A DNA stretch of 29,036 nucleotides from Candidatus Woesearchaeota archaeon (GTDB lineage Archaea; Nanobdellota; Nanobdellia; Woesearchaeales; JAGWAF01). Shown in pieces: positions 22,159 to 29,036 of the stretch. Under the pieces are notes generated by a model. It had not been told where the DNA came from and ran no database searches. It saw nothing but the letters and a program-made list of their open reading frames with translations. Every line of letters starts with the position of its first letter. Position 1 is the first letter of the stretch. Both the position numbers and the translations under genes were made by a program. The stretch spans positions 1 to 29,036 of the forward strand of contig JAFGCE010000058.1 of NCBI GenBank assembly GCA_016932755.1, in the 5' to 3' direction.

Positions 22159-22734
22159 ATGCCAAAAGAATCTTTTGTGCTTGTAAGCCTGAAGGAGGAC
22201 AAGGCAAGGAAGCTTGCAAAGGTTTTGCATAATGACAGCTGCAGGAAAATCCTTGATTACCTCACAGCAAAAGAGGCGACTGAGACAGACCTTGCTAAAA
22301 GGCTCAGCCTGCCTATTTCCACTGTCCATTATAACCTGAAACACCTTCTTGACGCAGGGCTTATCACAGCTGAGGAATTCCACTATTCCCCGAAAGGGAG
22401 GGAAGTAAACCACTACAAATTAGCCAATAAATACATCATAATCGCCCCTAAAAGCACTTTTGGCATAAAAGAAAGGCTTAAGGGCGTTCTCCCTGTTGCT
22501 CTTCTTGTAGGCGCTTCAGCTTTTGCAATCCAGTTTTTCAGAAGAAGCACTGCAACTTTTGGGGCTGCTAAAACAGCAGTTATGGAGGAATCTGCGAGGG
22601 ATATTGTTTCAGCAGCAGCCCCCTCTTCACTGCAGGCTGGTTCCCAGGCAAACCCTGTCTGGTGGTTTTTGGCAGGAGCTTTGCTTACAATCATCCTTTT
22701 TCTTATTGTAGATTGGATAAAGAGCAGAAGATAG
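22159..22734 (+). CDS. Winged-helix transcriptional regulator with two C-terminal membrane helices
   Basis: Residues 15-90 form an ArsR-type winged helix (LAKVLHNDSCRKILDYLTAK, then TETDLAKRLSLPISTVHYNL as helix-turn-helix and the wing around YSPKGREVNHY). Two hydrophobic helices follow (about 109-126 and 167-186), separated by an Ala/Ser-rich external or luminal loop. The DNA-binding part would face the cytoplasm, held at the membrane. It has its own leaderless promoter and lies 60 nt before the ABC exporter gene, which it may control. No ligand-binding domain is visible. Confidence 0.82.
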   Translation: MPKESFVLVSLKEDKARKLAKVLHNDSCRKILDYLTAKEATETDLAKRLSLPISTVHYNLKHLLDAGLITAEEFHYSPKGREVNHYKLANKYIIIAPKSTFGIKERLKGVLPVALLVGASAFAIQFFRRSTATFGAAKTAVMEESARDIVSAAAPSSLQAGSQANPVWWFLAGALLTIILFLIVDWIKSRR

Positions 22735-22760
22735 CTCTTACTTTTGGATGGTAGTAACGC

Positions 22761-22770
22761 AAATTTAAAA
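22761..22770 (+). promoter_or_regulatory. TATA box for the ABC exporter genes
   Basis: AAATTTAAAA is centred about 29 nt before ATG 22795 with no SD. It supports ATG 22795 rather than the TTG at 22744 as the start. Confidence 0.5.
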
Positions 22771-22794
22771 AAGTCTCGACTAATAAAAAGGGAT

Positions 22795-23922
22795 ATGGCT
22801 AGAGGTAAGTCTAATGAGCTAAAAGAATTTGTAGACTACTCTATCTCCAAGGGCATTCCAAAGGAAGAAGTCAGAAAAGTGCTTTTGGAAAGCGAATGGC
22901 CAAAGGAGATTGTTGACAAGATATTTGTCAAGATGGAGCCTCCAAGCAGAAAAGCAATACCTTCAACAGGAAAGGACATATTAAGGCTTGCAAATGTCAC
23001 AAAAGCGTTTGGCTTCAATTTAGTTCTGGACAATGTAAGCATTTCAATAAAGCCGGGAGAAGTCCTGGGGATTATCGGCTTGACAGGAAGCGGAAAGACG
23101 ACACTTCTCAACACAATGATAGGGTTTGTTCAGCCTGATGAAGGGAAAGTTGTCATAAAATCACCTAAAGACAGCAAAGACTACCTTATCTCAAAAAATC
23201 CTGAAATAGTCCAGGAGTTCTTTGGGTTTGCAGCACAGCATCCATCATTTTATGACAAGCTTACAGTTGAGGAAAATGTAGACCATTTCGCTTCATTATA
23301 TACACTGCCGAAAAAAGAGAGAAAGGAAAGGGTAAACTCACTAATAAAGATGGTTGGTTTATGGGCTTCAAGGAAAGTCCTTGCCCAGAACCTCAGCGGA
23401 GGAATGCAGAAAAGGCTGGATATTGCATGCTCACTTGTTCACAGCCCAAGGCTTCTGATTCTTGACGAGCCCACAGCAGACCTTGACCCGGTTTCAAGAA
23501 ACAAGATGTGGAACCTGATAAAGGAGATTAATACAACAGGCACAACAATAATAATGGCATCACACTTTGTCAATGATTTAGAAGCGCTTTGCTCAAGATT
23601 TGCAATACTGCACAACCACCGCCTGCTTGAGGTAGGAACACCTGAGGAGCTAAGGTCAGCATATTCAAAGAATTATGAGATTAATCTTGAGACAAAAGGG
23701 GCCAAATATGAGGAAATCCTTTCCAAGCTCAGGGAAAAGCCAGAGCTTAAGATACACAAGACAAAAGTAAAGGAAAACATGCTTACACTATTCACGCCAA
23801 AGCCGGAGCAGACGCTTTACTGGCTTGCTAAAATAATAGAATCCTCAGGAGACAAAATAATCCATGTCAATCTGAATAAGCCGACAATCAGAGAATTGTT
23901 TGAGTCGCTGGTGACCAGATGA
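22795..23922 (+). CDS. ABC-2 type exporter ATP-binding protein with N-terminal helical domain
   Basis: The 375-residue protein has a complete ABC ATPase: Walker A GLTGSGKTT (95-103), Q-loop in FAAQHPSFYD (145-154), signature LSGGMQKR (200-207), Walker B LLILDEPT (220-227) and the switch His (257). Before it lies a small helical module (residues about 5-45, LKEFVDYSISKGIPKEEVRK then ESEWPKEIVDKIF), a repeat-like domain also seen in other proteins of uncultivated microbes. Start 22795 is preferred from TATA spacing. It overlaps the permease gene by 4 nt, and the pair should form an exporter of unknown substrate. Confidence 0.9.
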   Translation: MARGKSNELKEFVDYSISKGIPKEEVRKVLLESEWPKEIVDKIFVKMEPPSRKAIPSTGKDILRLANVTKAFGFNLVLDNVSISIKPGEVLGIIGLTGSGKTTLLNTMIGFVQPDEGKVVIKSPKDSKDYLISKNPEIVQEFFGFAAQHPSFYDKLTVEENVDHFASLYTLPKKERKERVNSLIKMVGLWASRKVLAQNLSGGMQKRLDIACSLVHSPRLLILDEPTADLDPVSRNKMWNLIKEINTTGTTIIMASHFVNDLEALCSRFAILHNHRLLEVGTPEELRSAYSKNYEINLETKGAKYEEILSKLREKPELKIHKTKVKENMLTLFTPKPEQTLYWLAKIIESSGDKIIHVNLNKPTIRELFESLVTR

Positions 23923-25706
23923 AAAATCTTTTCAGGCTTGTAAAAAAGAACATGAAGCTTTTGATAAGGTCAAGAGCATCTGCGTTAATAGTAGTGCTTG
24001 GCCCGCTGCTGATAATTTTCCTTGCAGGAATGGCTTTTGACAACACCAACACGTACAGCATTTCTCTCGGCACATTCTCGCAGTCTTACAATGCACTCAC
24101 TGAAAGCTTTATCACAGAGCTTGGCGAGAACCAGTTCAAGGTAACCAAGTTTTCCGAAGAAGATGAATGCGTCAATGCAATAAAAGACGGCACTATCCAC
24201 AGCTGTATTGTTTTCTCCCCGGATTTCAAGATGGGGCAGGACATGAACAACGACATCACGTTCTATGTTGATTATTCCAAAGTCAATCTTGTGTATATGG
24301 TCCTGGACACCATAACAGATAGCATAGGGGAGAAAAGCTCAGAACTCAGCCTTAACATGACTACAGTGCTTCTGAACACAATTGACTTGACAAAAAAGGA
24401 AATAACAGAGAAAAAATCGACAATCATCACACTGACTTCCAAGAATGACGAGATGGGGAAGAAAGTAAGCGATACTTATGAAAAACTAAGCAGCCTTGAC
24501 ATATCAACAGACTTGGCAACAGCAGCTGTCACAAACCTCACTTCAGGAAAAAACAAGGTGTCATCCCAGATAGATGATTTGGAGGAGATTGCAGACAGCG
24601 CGCTAAGCGAGGCAGGCTCTTTGATTGAGGATATTGAAAGCGAGATAGAAAGCAGCAGCCTCACAGAATCAGAAAAAGCAAGCATATTGTCAACACTGAA
24701 CCAGTCAAAAGACGAAATAGAAGACCTTGAGGATGATTTTGAGGACACAACAAACCTGACAAGCAAAAACATTGAAGAGCTGGATAATGCAATTTCAGGA
24801 ATAACTACAAGCATAGCAGATGCAAAATATAAGCTGGAAGAGGCAGCAGAAGCAAAAACAGAATCCCTAAACAACCTTGGGAATGTTAAATCCCTTCTTG
24901 GCGAGGCGATTTCAAATATTGCTGCTCTTCAGAATTCAATGGACACTATTGAACAAGGCATAAACACAATCCAGGTTACAGACCCTTCAAGCATAGTAAG
25001 CCCTGTCAGGACAACAATAAAGCCGGTTGTTGCCCAGAAAACACACCTTAATTACATATTCCCTGTGCTTATAGTGCTTGTTGTTATGTTCACAGGCATA
25101 CTCCTGTCAACAACACTTATAATGCTTGAGAAGAAAACAACAGCATATTTTAGGAACTTTATCTCGCCTACAAAAGATATCACTTTCATATCTGCCACTT
25201 TTTTGACCTGTTTTATCCTGCTGATGGTGCAGGTTGTCATAATAATCGGCTTGTCTACCATATTCTTCGGGCCCCAGATACTTTATTCGCTTCACAAGGC
25301 TCTGCCAGTGATGGTATTGTGCATTACAATGTTTATACTTGCAGGAATGGTTGTTGGTTATGCTTTTAACAGCGAGGAAACAGCAACTCTAGGAGCAATC
25401 TCGCTTGGAAGCCTTTTCCTTCTTCTTTCGGATGTGATACTCCCTCTTGAAAGCATGCCCCAGTACATTTTTGATATAGCCCAGTACAACCCATTTGTCC
25501 TTGGCAGCTCGCTTCTTAGAAAAGCCATAATATATAATGTTCAATTCAGCTCAATTGAGACAGGAGTTGTTTACCTTTTGGCATATTGCGCTGCGGTTTT
25601 TGTTGTTGTTTTGATAATACAGAATTTTACAAAAAAGCATTATTTCTCAAGATATCTCCATAAAATTGCTGCAAAGCCTGAGGAAGAAAAGAAAACAAAC
25701 AAATAA
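23919..25706 (+). CDS. ABC-2 type permease with large coiled-coil exodomain
   Basis: The 595-residue protein has one helix near the start (about 22-40), a long extracytoplasmic region (41-378) and about five more helices (379-580). The external region begins with a mixed alpha/beta part (41-130), then a Ser/Glu-rich coiled-coil region (about 135-350, for example DEIEDLEDDFEDTTNL). This matches the YhgE/Pip-like or ABC-2 (ABC2_membrane_3) plan. The C-terminus is charged (KPEEEKKTNK). Its ATG overlaps the upstream stop as ATGA. The coiled coil may span toward an S-layer or partner cell, but that is inference. Confidence 0.86.
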   Translation: MKNLFRLVKKNMKLLIRSRASALIVVLGPLLIIFLAGMAFDNTNTYSISLGTFSQSYNALTESFITELGENQFKVTKFSEEDECVNAIKDGTIHSCIVFSPDFKMGQDMNNDITFYVDYSKVNLVYMVLDTITDSIGEKSSELSLNMTTVLLNTIDLTKKEITEKKSTIITLTSKNDEMGKKVSDTYEKLSSLDISTDLATAAVTNLTSGKNKVSSQIDDLEEIADSALSEAGSLIEDIESEIESSSLTESEKASILSTLNQSKDEIEDLEDDFEDTTNLTSKNIEELDNAISGITTSIADAKYKLEEAAEAKTESLNNLGNVKSLLGEAISNIAALQNSMDTIEQGINTIQVTDPSSIVSPVRTTIKPVVAQKTHLNYIFPVLIVLVVMFTGILLSTTLIMLEKKTTAYFRNFISPTKDITFISATFLTCFILLMVQVVIIIGLSTIFFGPQILYSLHKALPVMVLCITMFILAGMVVGYAFNSEETATLGAISLGSLFLLLSDVILPLESMPQYIFDIAQYNPFVLGSSLLRKAIIYNVQFSSIETGVVYLLAYCAAVFVVVLIIQNFTKKHYFSRYLHKIAAKPEEEKKTNK

Positions 25707-25707
25707 C

Positions 25708-25718
25708 TTTTTATATTA
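25708..25718 (+). promoter_or_regulatory. TATA box for the RqcH-like gene (leaderless)
   Basis: TTTTTATATTA is centred about 25 nt before ATG 25738, with no SD in between. Confidence 0.5.
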
Positions 25719-25737
25719 GGCTCTCTAACATTTTTCT

Positions 25738-26757
25738 ATGATTGAAATCTCTGCTTTGGATTTGCATTACCTAGTTCAGGAGCTTAAGTTTTTGGAAGGC
25801 TCAAAAGTTGACAGGATAACACAGCCTTCAAAAGAAGAGGTGGCAATCCAAATTTATGTCACAAACAAAGGCAAGAAAACATTAAAGATACTTCCAGGCG
25901 CCCTTTATTTGACAGACAAGAAGCAGGAGACCCCAGAAACGCTTTTTGGTTTTTGCGCAGCTCTCAGGAAATACCTGTCAAACTCAAGGCTGGAAAGCAT
26001 CAGCCAGATAGGCTCTGAAAGAATTGTCGAGATTATTTTCAAGACAAAGGAAGAGCAATACTCATTTATAGCAGAGTTTTTTTCAGGCGGGAATGCTGTT
26101 TTGTGCAGGAAAGACCTTACAATAATCGTGCCTCTCAAACAGGTCAAGTCAAAGGAACGGGAAATTAAGGCAGGGGTGAAGTATATTCATCCAAAAAAAG
26201 AGGTTGACTTCTTCAAACTGACTTTGCCAAAACTAAAAAGCATGGTAAAAAAATCAGAACAAACAATTTCAAGAGTACTTGCAGTTGATGTCGGGCTTGG
26301 CGGGAATTATGCACGGGAAGTATGCATATCTGCAGGGGTTGATGAAAAAACAAAAGCTCTTGGCGAAGAGAAGATAAAAAAGATATTTGATTCGCTAAAT
26401 ACAGTTCTCCACAGAAAAAAAGAAGGCAAGATGTCATTTAACTCTGAAATTGAGATGGCGGCTGAATCCCAAAGAGAAAAACCCCGGACAAAATACCAAA
26501 AGGAGATGGAAAGGCTGCAGAAGATAATCACAAAGCAGGAAAGCAAAATAAGGGAAATCAGAGAGTCCAGCGAAGAAAATCAGAGAAAAGGGGAATCGAT
26601 TTATGAAAATTATCAGCTGATTAACCAAATAATAGAGGAAATAAGAAAGGCAAGAAAAAAGCACAGCTGGAAAGAAATCAAGGCTAGGCTGAAAGGGCAC
26701 AAGATGATAAAAGATGTCAATGAAAAGACAGGCGAAATTATTATAGAACTGGGATAA
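25738..26757 (+). CDS. Half-length RqcH/NEMF-like protein (NFACT-N and coiled coil only)
   Basis: Full archaeal RqcH proteins are about 600-700 residues and act in rescue of stalled large ribosomal subunits. This one is 339. It has NFACT-N (about 1-150, with LEGSKVDRITQPSKEEVAIQ and a LRKYL segment), a helical middle (160-225) and a coiled coil (about 255-310). It stops just where the second half of the coiled coil and the NFACT-R domain should begin. The usually invariant Asp-Arg of NFACT-N reads GSERIV here (E94-R95). A clean stop and intergenic promoter follow, so this is not obviously a frameshift. The missing half may be encoded elsewhere. The identification rests on pattern, not an alignment. 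Confidence 0.82.
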   Translation: MIEISALDLHYLVQELKFLEGSKVDRITQPSKEEVAIQIYVTNKGKKTLKILPGALYLTDKKQETPETLFGFCAALRKYLSNSRLESISQIGSERIVEIIFKTKEEQYSFIAEFFSGGNAVLCRKDLTIIVPLKQVKSKEREIKAGVKYIHPKKEVDFFKLTLPKLKSMVKKSEQTISRVLAVDVGLGGNYAREVCISAGVDEKTKALGEEKIKKIFDSLNTVLHRKKEGKMSFNSEIEMAAESQREKPRTKYQKEMERLQKIITKQESKIREIRESSEENQRKGESIYENYQLINQIIEEIRKARKKHSWKEIKARLKGHKMIKDVNEKTGEIIIELG

Positions 26758-26783
26758 AATTTCCGGTTTTTTTCTCTAAAGCC

Positions 26784-26820
26784 ATATTAAAAATAAAAAC
26801 TGCTTATTCTCTGAGGTGAT
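26784..26820 (+). promoter_or_regulatory. Promoter and SD of the 63-residue protein
   Basis: ATATTAAAAA (26784-26793) predicts a start near 26813, just at SD GAGGTGAT (26813-26820), 3 nt before ATG 26824. Confidence 0.45.
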
Positions 26821-26823
26821 ATT

Positions 26824-27015
26824 ATGGGATTAACAAGCAAAAAAGAAGAACAGCTGAAAAAGATGCCAAGAATAGAGACACAGATTTTCAAGAGCAAAAG
26901 CGGAAAGCTCTTGGTGCACAAGACAGTAATAACCGACATCAAGCCTGTTGACTATTACAAGGTTGTTGTTGACGGCCCTGTCTCTGAAGAGGACATACAG
27001 GAAATGGCTGTTTAA
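26824..27015 (+). CDS. Small conserved hypothetical protein
   Basis: The 63-residue soluble protein has a basic start (SKKEEQLKKMPRIET), strand-like stretches (TQIFKSKSGKLLVHKTVITD) and the segment KPVDYYKVVVDGPVSEEDI. It has a clear TATA box and SD, is followed by a T-rich tract, and has coding-style codons, so it is a real gene. I do not recognise a family; a small translation or chromatin-associated protein is possible but unsupported. It is convergent with the 5S rRNA. Confidence 0.72.
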   Translation: MGLTSKKEEQLKKMPRIETQIFKSKSGKLLVHKTVITDIKPVDYYKVVVDGPVSEEDIQEMAV

Positions 27016-27041
27016 TTTGTTTAATTTTTTTATTTTTTTAA
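27013..27041 (+). terminator. T-rich terminator after the 63-residue protein gene
   Basis: A run TTAATTTTTTTATTTTTTTA directly after the stop codon fits archaeal oligo-T termination. Confidence 0.5.
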
Positions 27042-27045
27042 TTCA

Positions 27046-27054
27046 AGAAAAAAA
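27046..27054 (-). terminator. Oligo-T terminator of the 5S rRNA
   Basis: On the minus strand seven T (complement of A at 27048-27054) directly follow the 3' end of 5S, as expected for its termination. Confidence 0.55.
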
Positions 27055-27169
27055 GGTGGACAGCTTACCAGGTTTCCCACTCATCGCAGTACACCCTGGT
27101 ACGGAAGATTGCTTGACTTCCGTGTTCGAAATGGGAACGGGTAAACCAATCTCCTATGACCGTCCACAT
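27054..27169 (-). rRNA. rrf: 5S ribosomal RNA
   Basis: Read on the minus strand, the sequence is about 116 nt and contains the conserved loop B/C core CGTTCCCATTTCGAACACGG followed by AAGTCAAG, and later a CTGCGATGAGTGGGAAACC-type domain. The ends pair: GTGGAC at the 5' end with GTCCAC at the 3' end (helix I). A TATA box lies upstream (27187-27196). It stands alone, without 16S/23S next to it in this window. Boundaries are accurate to about 2 nt. Confidence 0.96.
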
Positions 27170-27186
27170 ATGTGGAATTTTGAGTC

Positions 27187-27196
27187 CTTTATAAAG
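27187..27196 (-). promoter_or_regulatory. TATA box of the 5S rRNA
   Basis: The symmetric CTTTATAAAG is centred about 23-24 nt upstream of the 5S 5' end on the minus strand. Confidence 0.55.
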
Positions 27197-27223
27197 GTTT
27201 CGATGCACTCTTTAAAAACTAAA

Positions 27224-27263
27224 TATTTAAATAGTATATCTAAATTTATCTTCTTTAGGGTGG
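27224..27263 (+). promoter_or_regulatory. Promoter and SD of ugd
   Basis: TATTTAAATA (27224-27233) predicts a start near 27254. The SD GGGTGG (27258-27263) lies 4 nt before ATG 27268. The region between it and the 5S TATA box is a compact divergent promoter. Confidence 0.5.
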
Positions 27264-27267
27264 TTTG

Positions 27268-28566
27268 ATGAAAGTCACGATTATAGGCACAGGTTACGTG
27301 GGATTAGTCGTAGGAGCATGCCTTGCTGATATGGGGCATGAGATAATGTGCCTTGATATTGACAAAAAGAAAATAGACAGGCTCAACAAGGGAGAAGTGC
27401 CTATATATGAACCTGGCTTAAAGTCAGTTATAGAAAGAAACGAAGCTGATAAAAGGATTTCTTTTACAACAGACAAGGAAAAAGCGATTAATTTTGCTGA
27501 AATAATCTTCCTTGCTGTAGGAACGCCTCAGGCTAAGGATGGCAAGGCGGACTTGACATATATCAAGCAGGCAGCTGCGGACATAGGGGTGCATATGCAT
27601 GATTATAAGGTTGTTGTGGACAAAAGCACAGTGCCTGTAGGGACTGCAGAGATTGTAAGGGGGATAATAAAGAAAAACCTGAAAAAGCCTGTTGAGTTTG
27701 ATGTTGTATCTAACCCGGAATTCTTGAGGGAAGGAAATGCTGTAAAGGATTTTATGAGCGCAGACAGGGTTGTTGTCGGATGTGACAGCGAGAAAGCCAA
27801 ACTAAAGATGGAGAAGCTTTATAGGACATTTGTCAGGACGTTCAGGCCGATAATATTTGTTGACATTAAAAGTGCGGAAATGATAAAATACGCCTCTAAC
27901 TGCATGCTTGCTACAAGAATATCATTTATGAATGAAATTGCAAGGCTGTGCGAGAAAGTAGGGGCAGATGTAAAAAAAGTGGCTGCGGGAATGGGCTTTG
28001 ACCACAGGATTGGCCCTTTCTTTTTGCAGGCAGGAATAGGTTATGGAGGAAGCTGTTTCCCAAAAGATGTCAGGGCGCTGGTACAAATAGGAGAAGAGAA
28101 TGATGTTGACTTAAAAATACTGAAAACAGTTGATGATGTTAATGAAGAGCAGAAGAAAAGCCTGCTTCCAAAGATAAAGAAGCTTGTCCCGAACCTCAAA
28201 GGAAAGAAAATTGCATTATGGGGGCTTGCATTCAAGCCAAAAACAGATGATATGAGGGAAGCGCCGGCTCTTGTGATTATTGAACAGCTCCAGAAAGAAG
28301 GGGCAAAGGTCGCTGCTTTTGACCCTGTAGCAAAAGAAAGCGCAAAAAAACTTACAAAAAATGTTGAATTTATTGACGATCCTTATGATGTTTTGAAAGG
28401 GGCACACTGCCTTGTCCTTGTTACAGAATGGGATGAGTTCAGGAACTTCAGCTATGAAAGAGCAAAATCTCTTATGGCAGAGCCTAATCTTGTTGACGGA
28501 AGAAATGTCTACGAGCCCGAGGATTTAAAAGAAGCAGGATTCAACTATCTCTCTATTGGAAGGTGA
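27268..28566 (+). CDS. ugd: UDP-glucose 6-dehydrogenase
   Basis: The 432-residue enzyme oxidises UDP-glucose to UDP-glucuronate with two NAD. It shows the N-terminal NAD fold GTGYVG (7-12), DKSTVPVGTAE (118-128), NPEFLREGNAVKDF (149-162), K207 and N211 in IKYASNCMLATR, the catalytic C263 in GGSCFPKD (260-267) and the second NAD/UDP domain with GLAFKPKTDDMREAP (319-333). All key residues are present. UDP-ManNAc or GDP-mannose dehydrogenases are related alternatives. A TTG at 27265 is in frame, but ATG 27268 fits the SD. Its stop TGA lies inside the SD of the next gene, so they are coupled. Confidence 0.92.
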   Translation: MKVTIIGTGYVGLVVGACLADMGHEIMCLDIDKKKIDRLNKGEVPIYEPGLKSVIERNEADKRISFTTDKEKAINFAEIIFLAVGTPQAKDGKADLTYIKQAAADIGVHMHDYKVVVDKSTVPVGTAEIVRGIIKKNLKKPVEFDVVSNPEFLREGNAVKDFMSADRVVVGCDSEKAKLKMEKLYRTFVRTFRPIIFVDIKSAEMIKYASNCMLATRISFMNEIARLCEKVGADVKKVAAGMGFDHRIGPFFLQAGIGYGGSCFPKDVRALVQIGEENDVDLKILKTVDDVNEEQKKSLLPKIKKLVPNLKGKKIALWGLAFKPKTDDMREAPALVIIEQLQKEGAKVAAFDPVAKESAKKLTKNVEFIDDPYDVLKGAHCLVLVTEWDEFRNFSYERAKSLMAEPNLVDGRNVYEPEDLKEAGFNYLSIGR

Positions 28567-28572
28567 TTAACA

Positions 28573-29036
28573 ATTAAAGCTTTAATACTGGCTGCAGGAT
28601 ACGCGACAAGGCTTTATCCGATAACAAAGCAGATACCAAAACCATTAATGCCGATTGTTGGAAAGCCGATGATTGAATACATTCTTGATAATCTTGAATC
28701 TGTTGATGAAGTTGATGAGATTTTTATTGTTACAAATGAAAAATTTTATCCTCATTTCAGGATATGGCATGACAGGGTTGAGGCTGCAAAAGTTTATGAT
28801 AAAAAAATAACAATCCTGAATGACAGAACGACAAAAGACAGCGTAAAGATTGGGGCTGTTGGAGACATAAACTTTGTGATAAAAAAAGCAAACTTTGACG
28901 AGGACCTTCTGATTATTGCAGGAGACAACTTGTTTGAGTTTAAACTGAACGAATTTGTTGCTTTCTTTAAAGAAAAAAACAAGCCAATAGTTGCTTTATA
29001 TGATGTCAAGGATTTGGAAATTGCAAAGAGAATGGG
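28573..29036 (+). CDS. Sugar nucleotidyltransferase, partial at the window edge, probable ATT start
   Basis: The open frame from 28573 runs to the window end (154 full codons). It encodes a nucleotidyltransferase of the RmlA/GlmU type: KALILAAGYATRLYP, then PKPLMPIVGKPMIEYIL and a LIIAGDNLFEF strand with the metal-binding Asp. There is no ATG, GTG or TTG in frame between the ugd stop and the conserved start; the codon where Met is expected is ATT. AGGTGAT (28561-28567) lies 5 nt before it, an ideal SD. The next in-frame ATG would delete the nucleotide-binding loop. It probably activates a sugar-1-phosphate for the pathway served by ugd. Confidence 0.82.
   Translation, partial: MKALILAAGYATRLYPITKQIPKPLMPIVGKPMIEYILDNLESVDEVDEIFIVTNEKFYPHFRIWHDRVEAAKVYDKKITILNDRTTKDSVKIGAVGDINFVIKKANFDEDLLIIAGDNLFEFKLNEFVAFFKEKNKPIVALYDVKDLEIAKRM

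Noticed and set aside
1..29036. CRISPR arrays, insertion sequences or prophage genes
   Set aside because: No regularly spaced repeats, transposase motifs, terminal inverted repeats or phage structural genes were seen. The only repeats are the coding repeats of the TRAM tail and short promoter repeats.

Overview
The window reads as a stretch of an AT-rich archaeal chromosome. It carries RadA and RadB, a zinc-containing OB-fold RPA, ribosomal protein uS2, archaeal-type MBF1, a TRAM-domain protein, an Lrp/AsnC regulator, TATA-box promoters and a 5S rRNA. The many N-termini of the form Met-Asn-Lys-Lys-Ala-Gln followed by a hydrophobic stretch (archaeal class III, pilin-type signals), together with very small genes, suggest a DPANN lineage near Woesearchaeota/Pacearchaeota. 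That placement is inference, not a computed phylogeny.

Layout. (1) 1-557: Lrp-like regulator with a palindromic upstream region. (2) 647-5824: a co-oriented, tightly packed run of nine genes for membrane-anchored or pilin-like exported proteins. The first five share a six-cysteine C-terminal motif ending in a Cys-Cys pair; the sixth carries a degenerate Amidase_3-like domain. (3) 5896-8817: DNA metabolism: RPA, a DUF457-type membrane hydrolase, a small conserved protein and RadA with an altered P-loop. (4) 8923-11066: RNA/translation genes: TRAM protein with a very acidic tail, 2'-5' RNA ligase/cyclic phosphodiesterase, an unknown protein, and uS2 with a structured leader. RadB follows on the minus strand. 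(5) 11874-21197: a plus-strand glycan/envelope operon with four polytopic GT-C-like transferases, one GT2 of dolichyl-phosphate glucosyltransferase type, and two tandem membrane-anchored thioredoxin-fold proteins, one with a large unknown C-terminal half. (6) 21189-25706: minus-strand YjbQ and MBF1, then plus-strand membrane-tethered winged-helix regulator and a two-gene ABC-2 exporter with a large coiled-coil exodomain. (7) 25738-29036: a half-length RqcH/NEMF-like protein, a 63-residue protein, 5S rRNA (minus), UDP-glucose 6-dehydrogenase and the start of a sugar nucleotidyltransferase that appears to begin at ATT.

Two gene-start styles coexist. Several transcripts appear leaderless, with the centre of a TATA box about 24-29 nt before ATG (2544, 9443, 11779 minus, 11874, 22159, 22795, 25738). 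Others have short leaders and Shine-Dalgarno (SD) sequences of the GAGGTG/GGTGAT type (87, 647, 7509, 7795, 8923, 10467, 26824, 27268). Neighbouring genes are often packed with 1-13 nt overlaps.

How the genes may work together: the pilin-like locus and the GT-C/Trx locus both look like cell-surface biogenesis. The ugd and nucleotidyltransferase genes could supply activated sugars. The most unusual elements are the six-Cys mini-pilin family, the repurposed amidase domain, the RadA P-loop substitution, the truncated RqcH and the probable ATT start.
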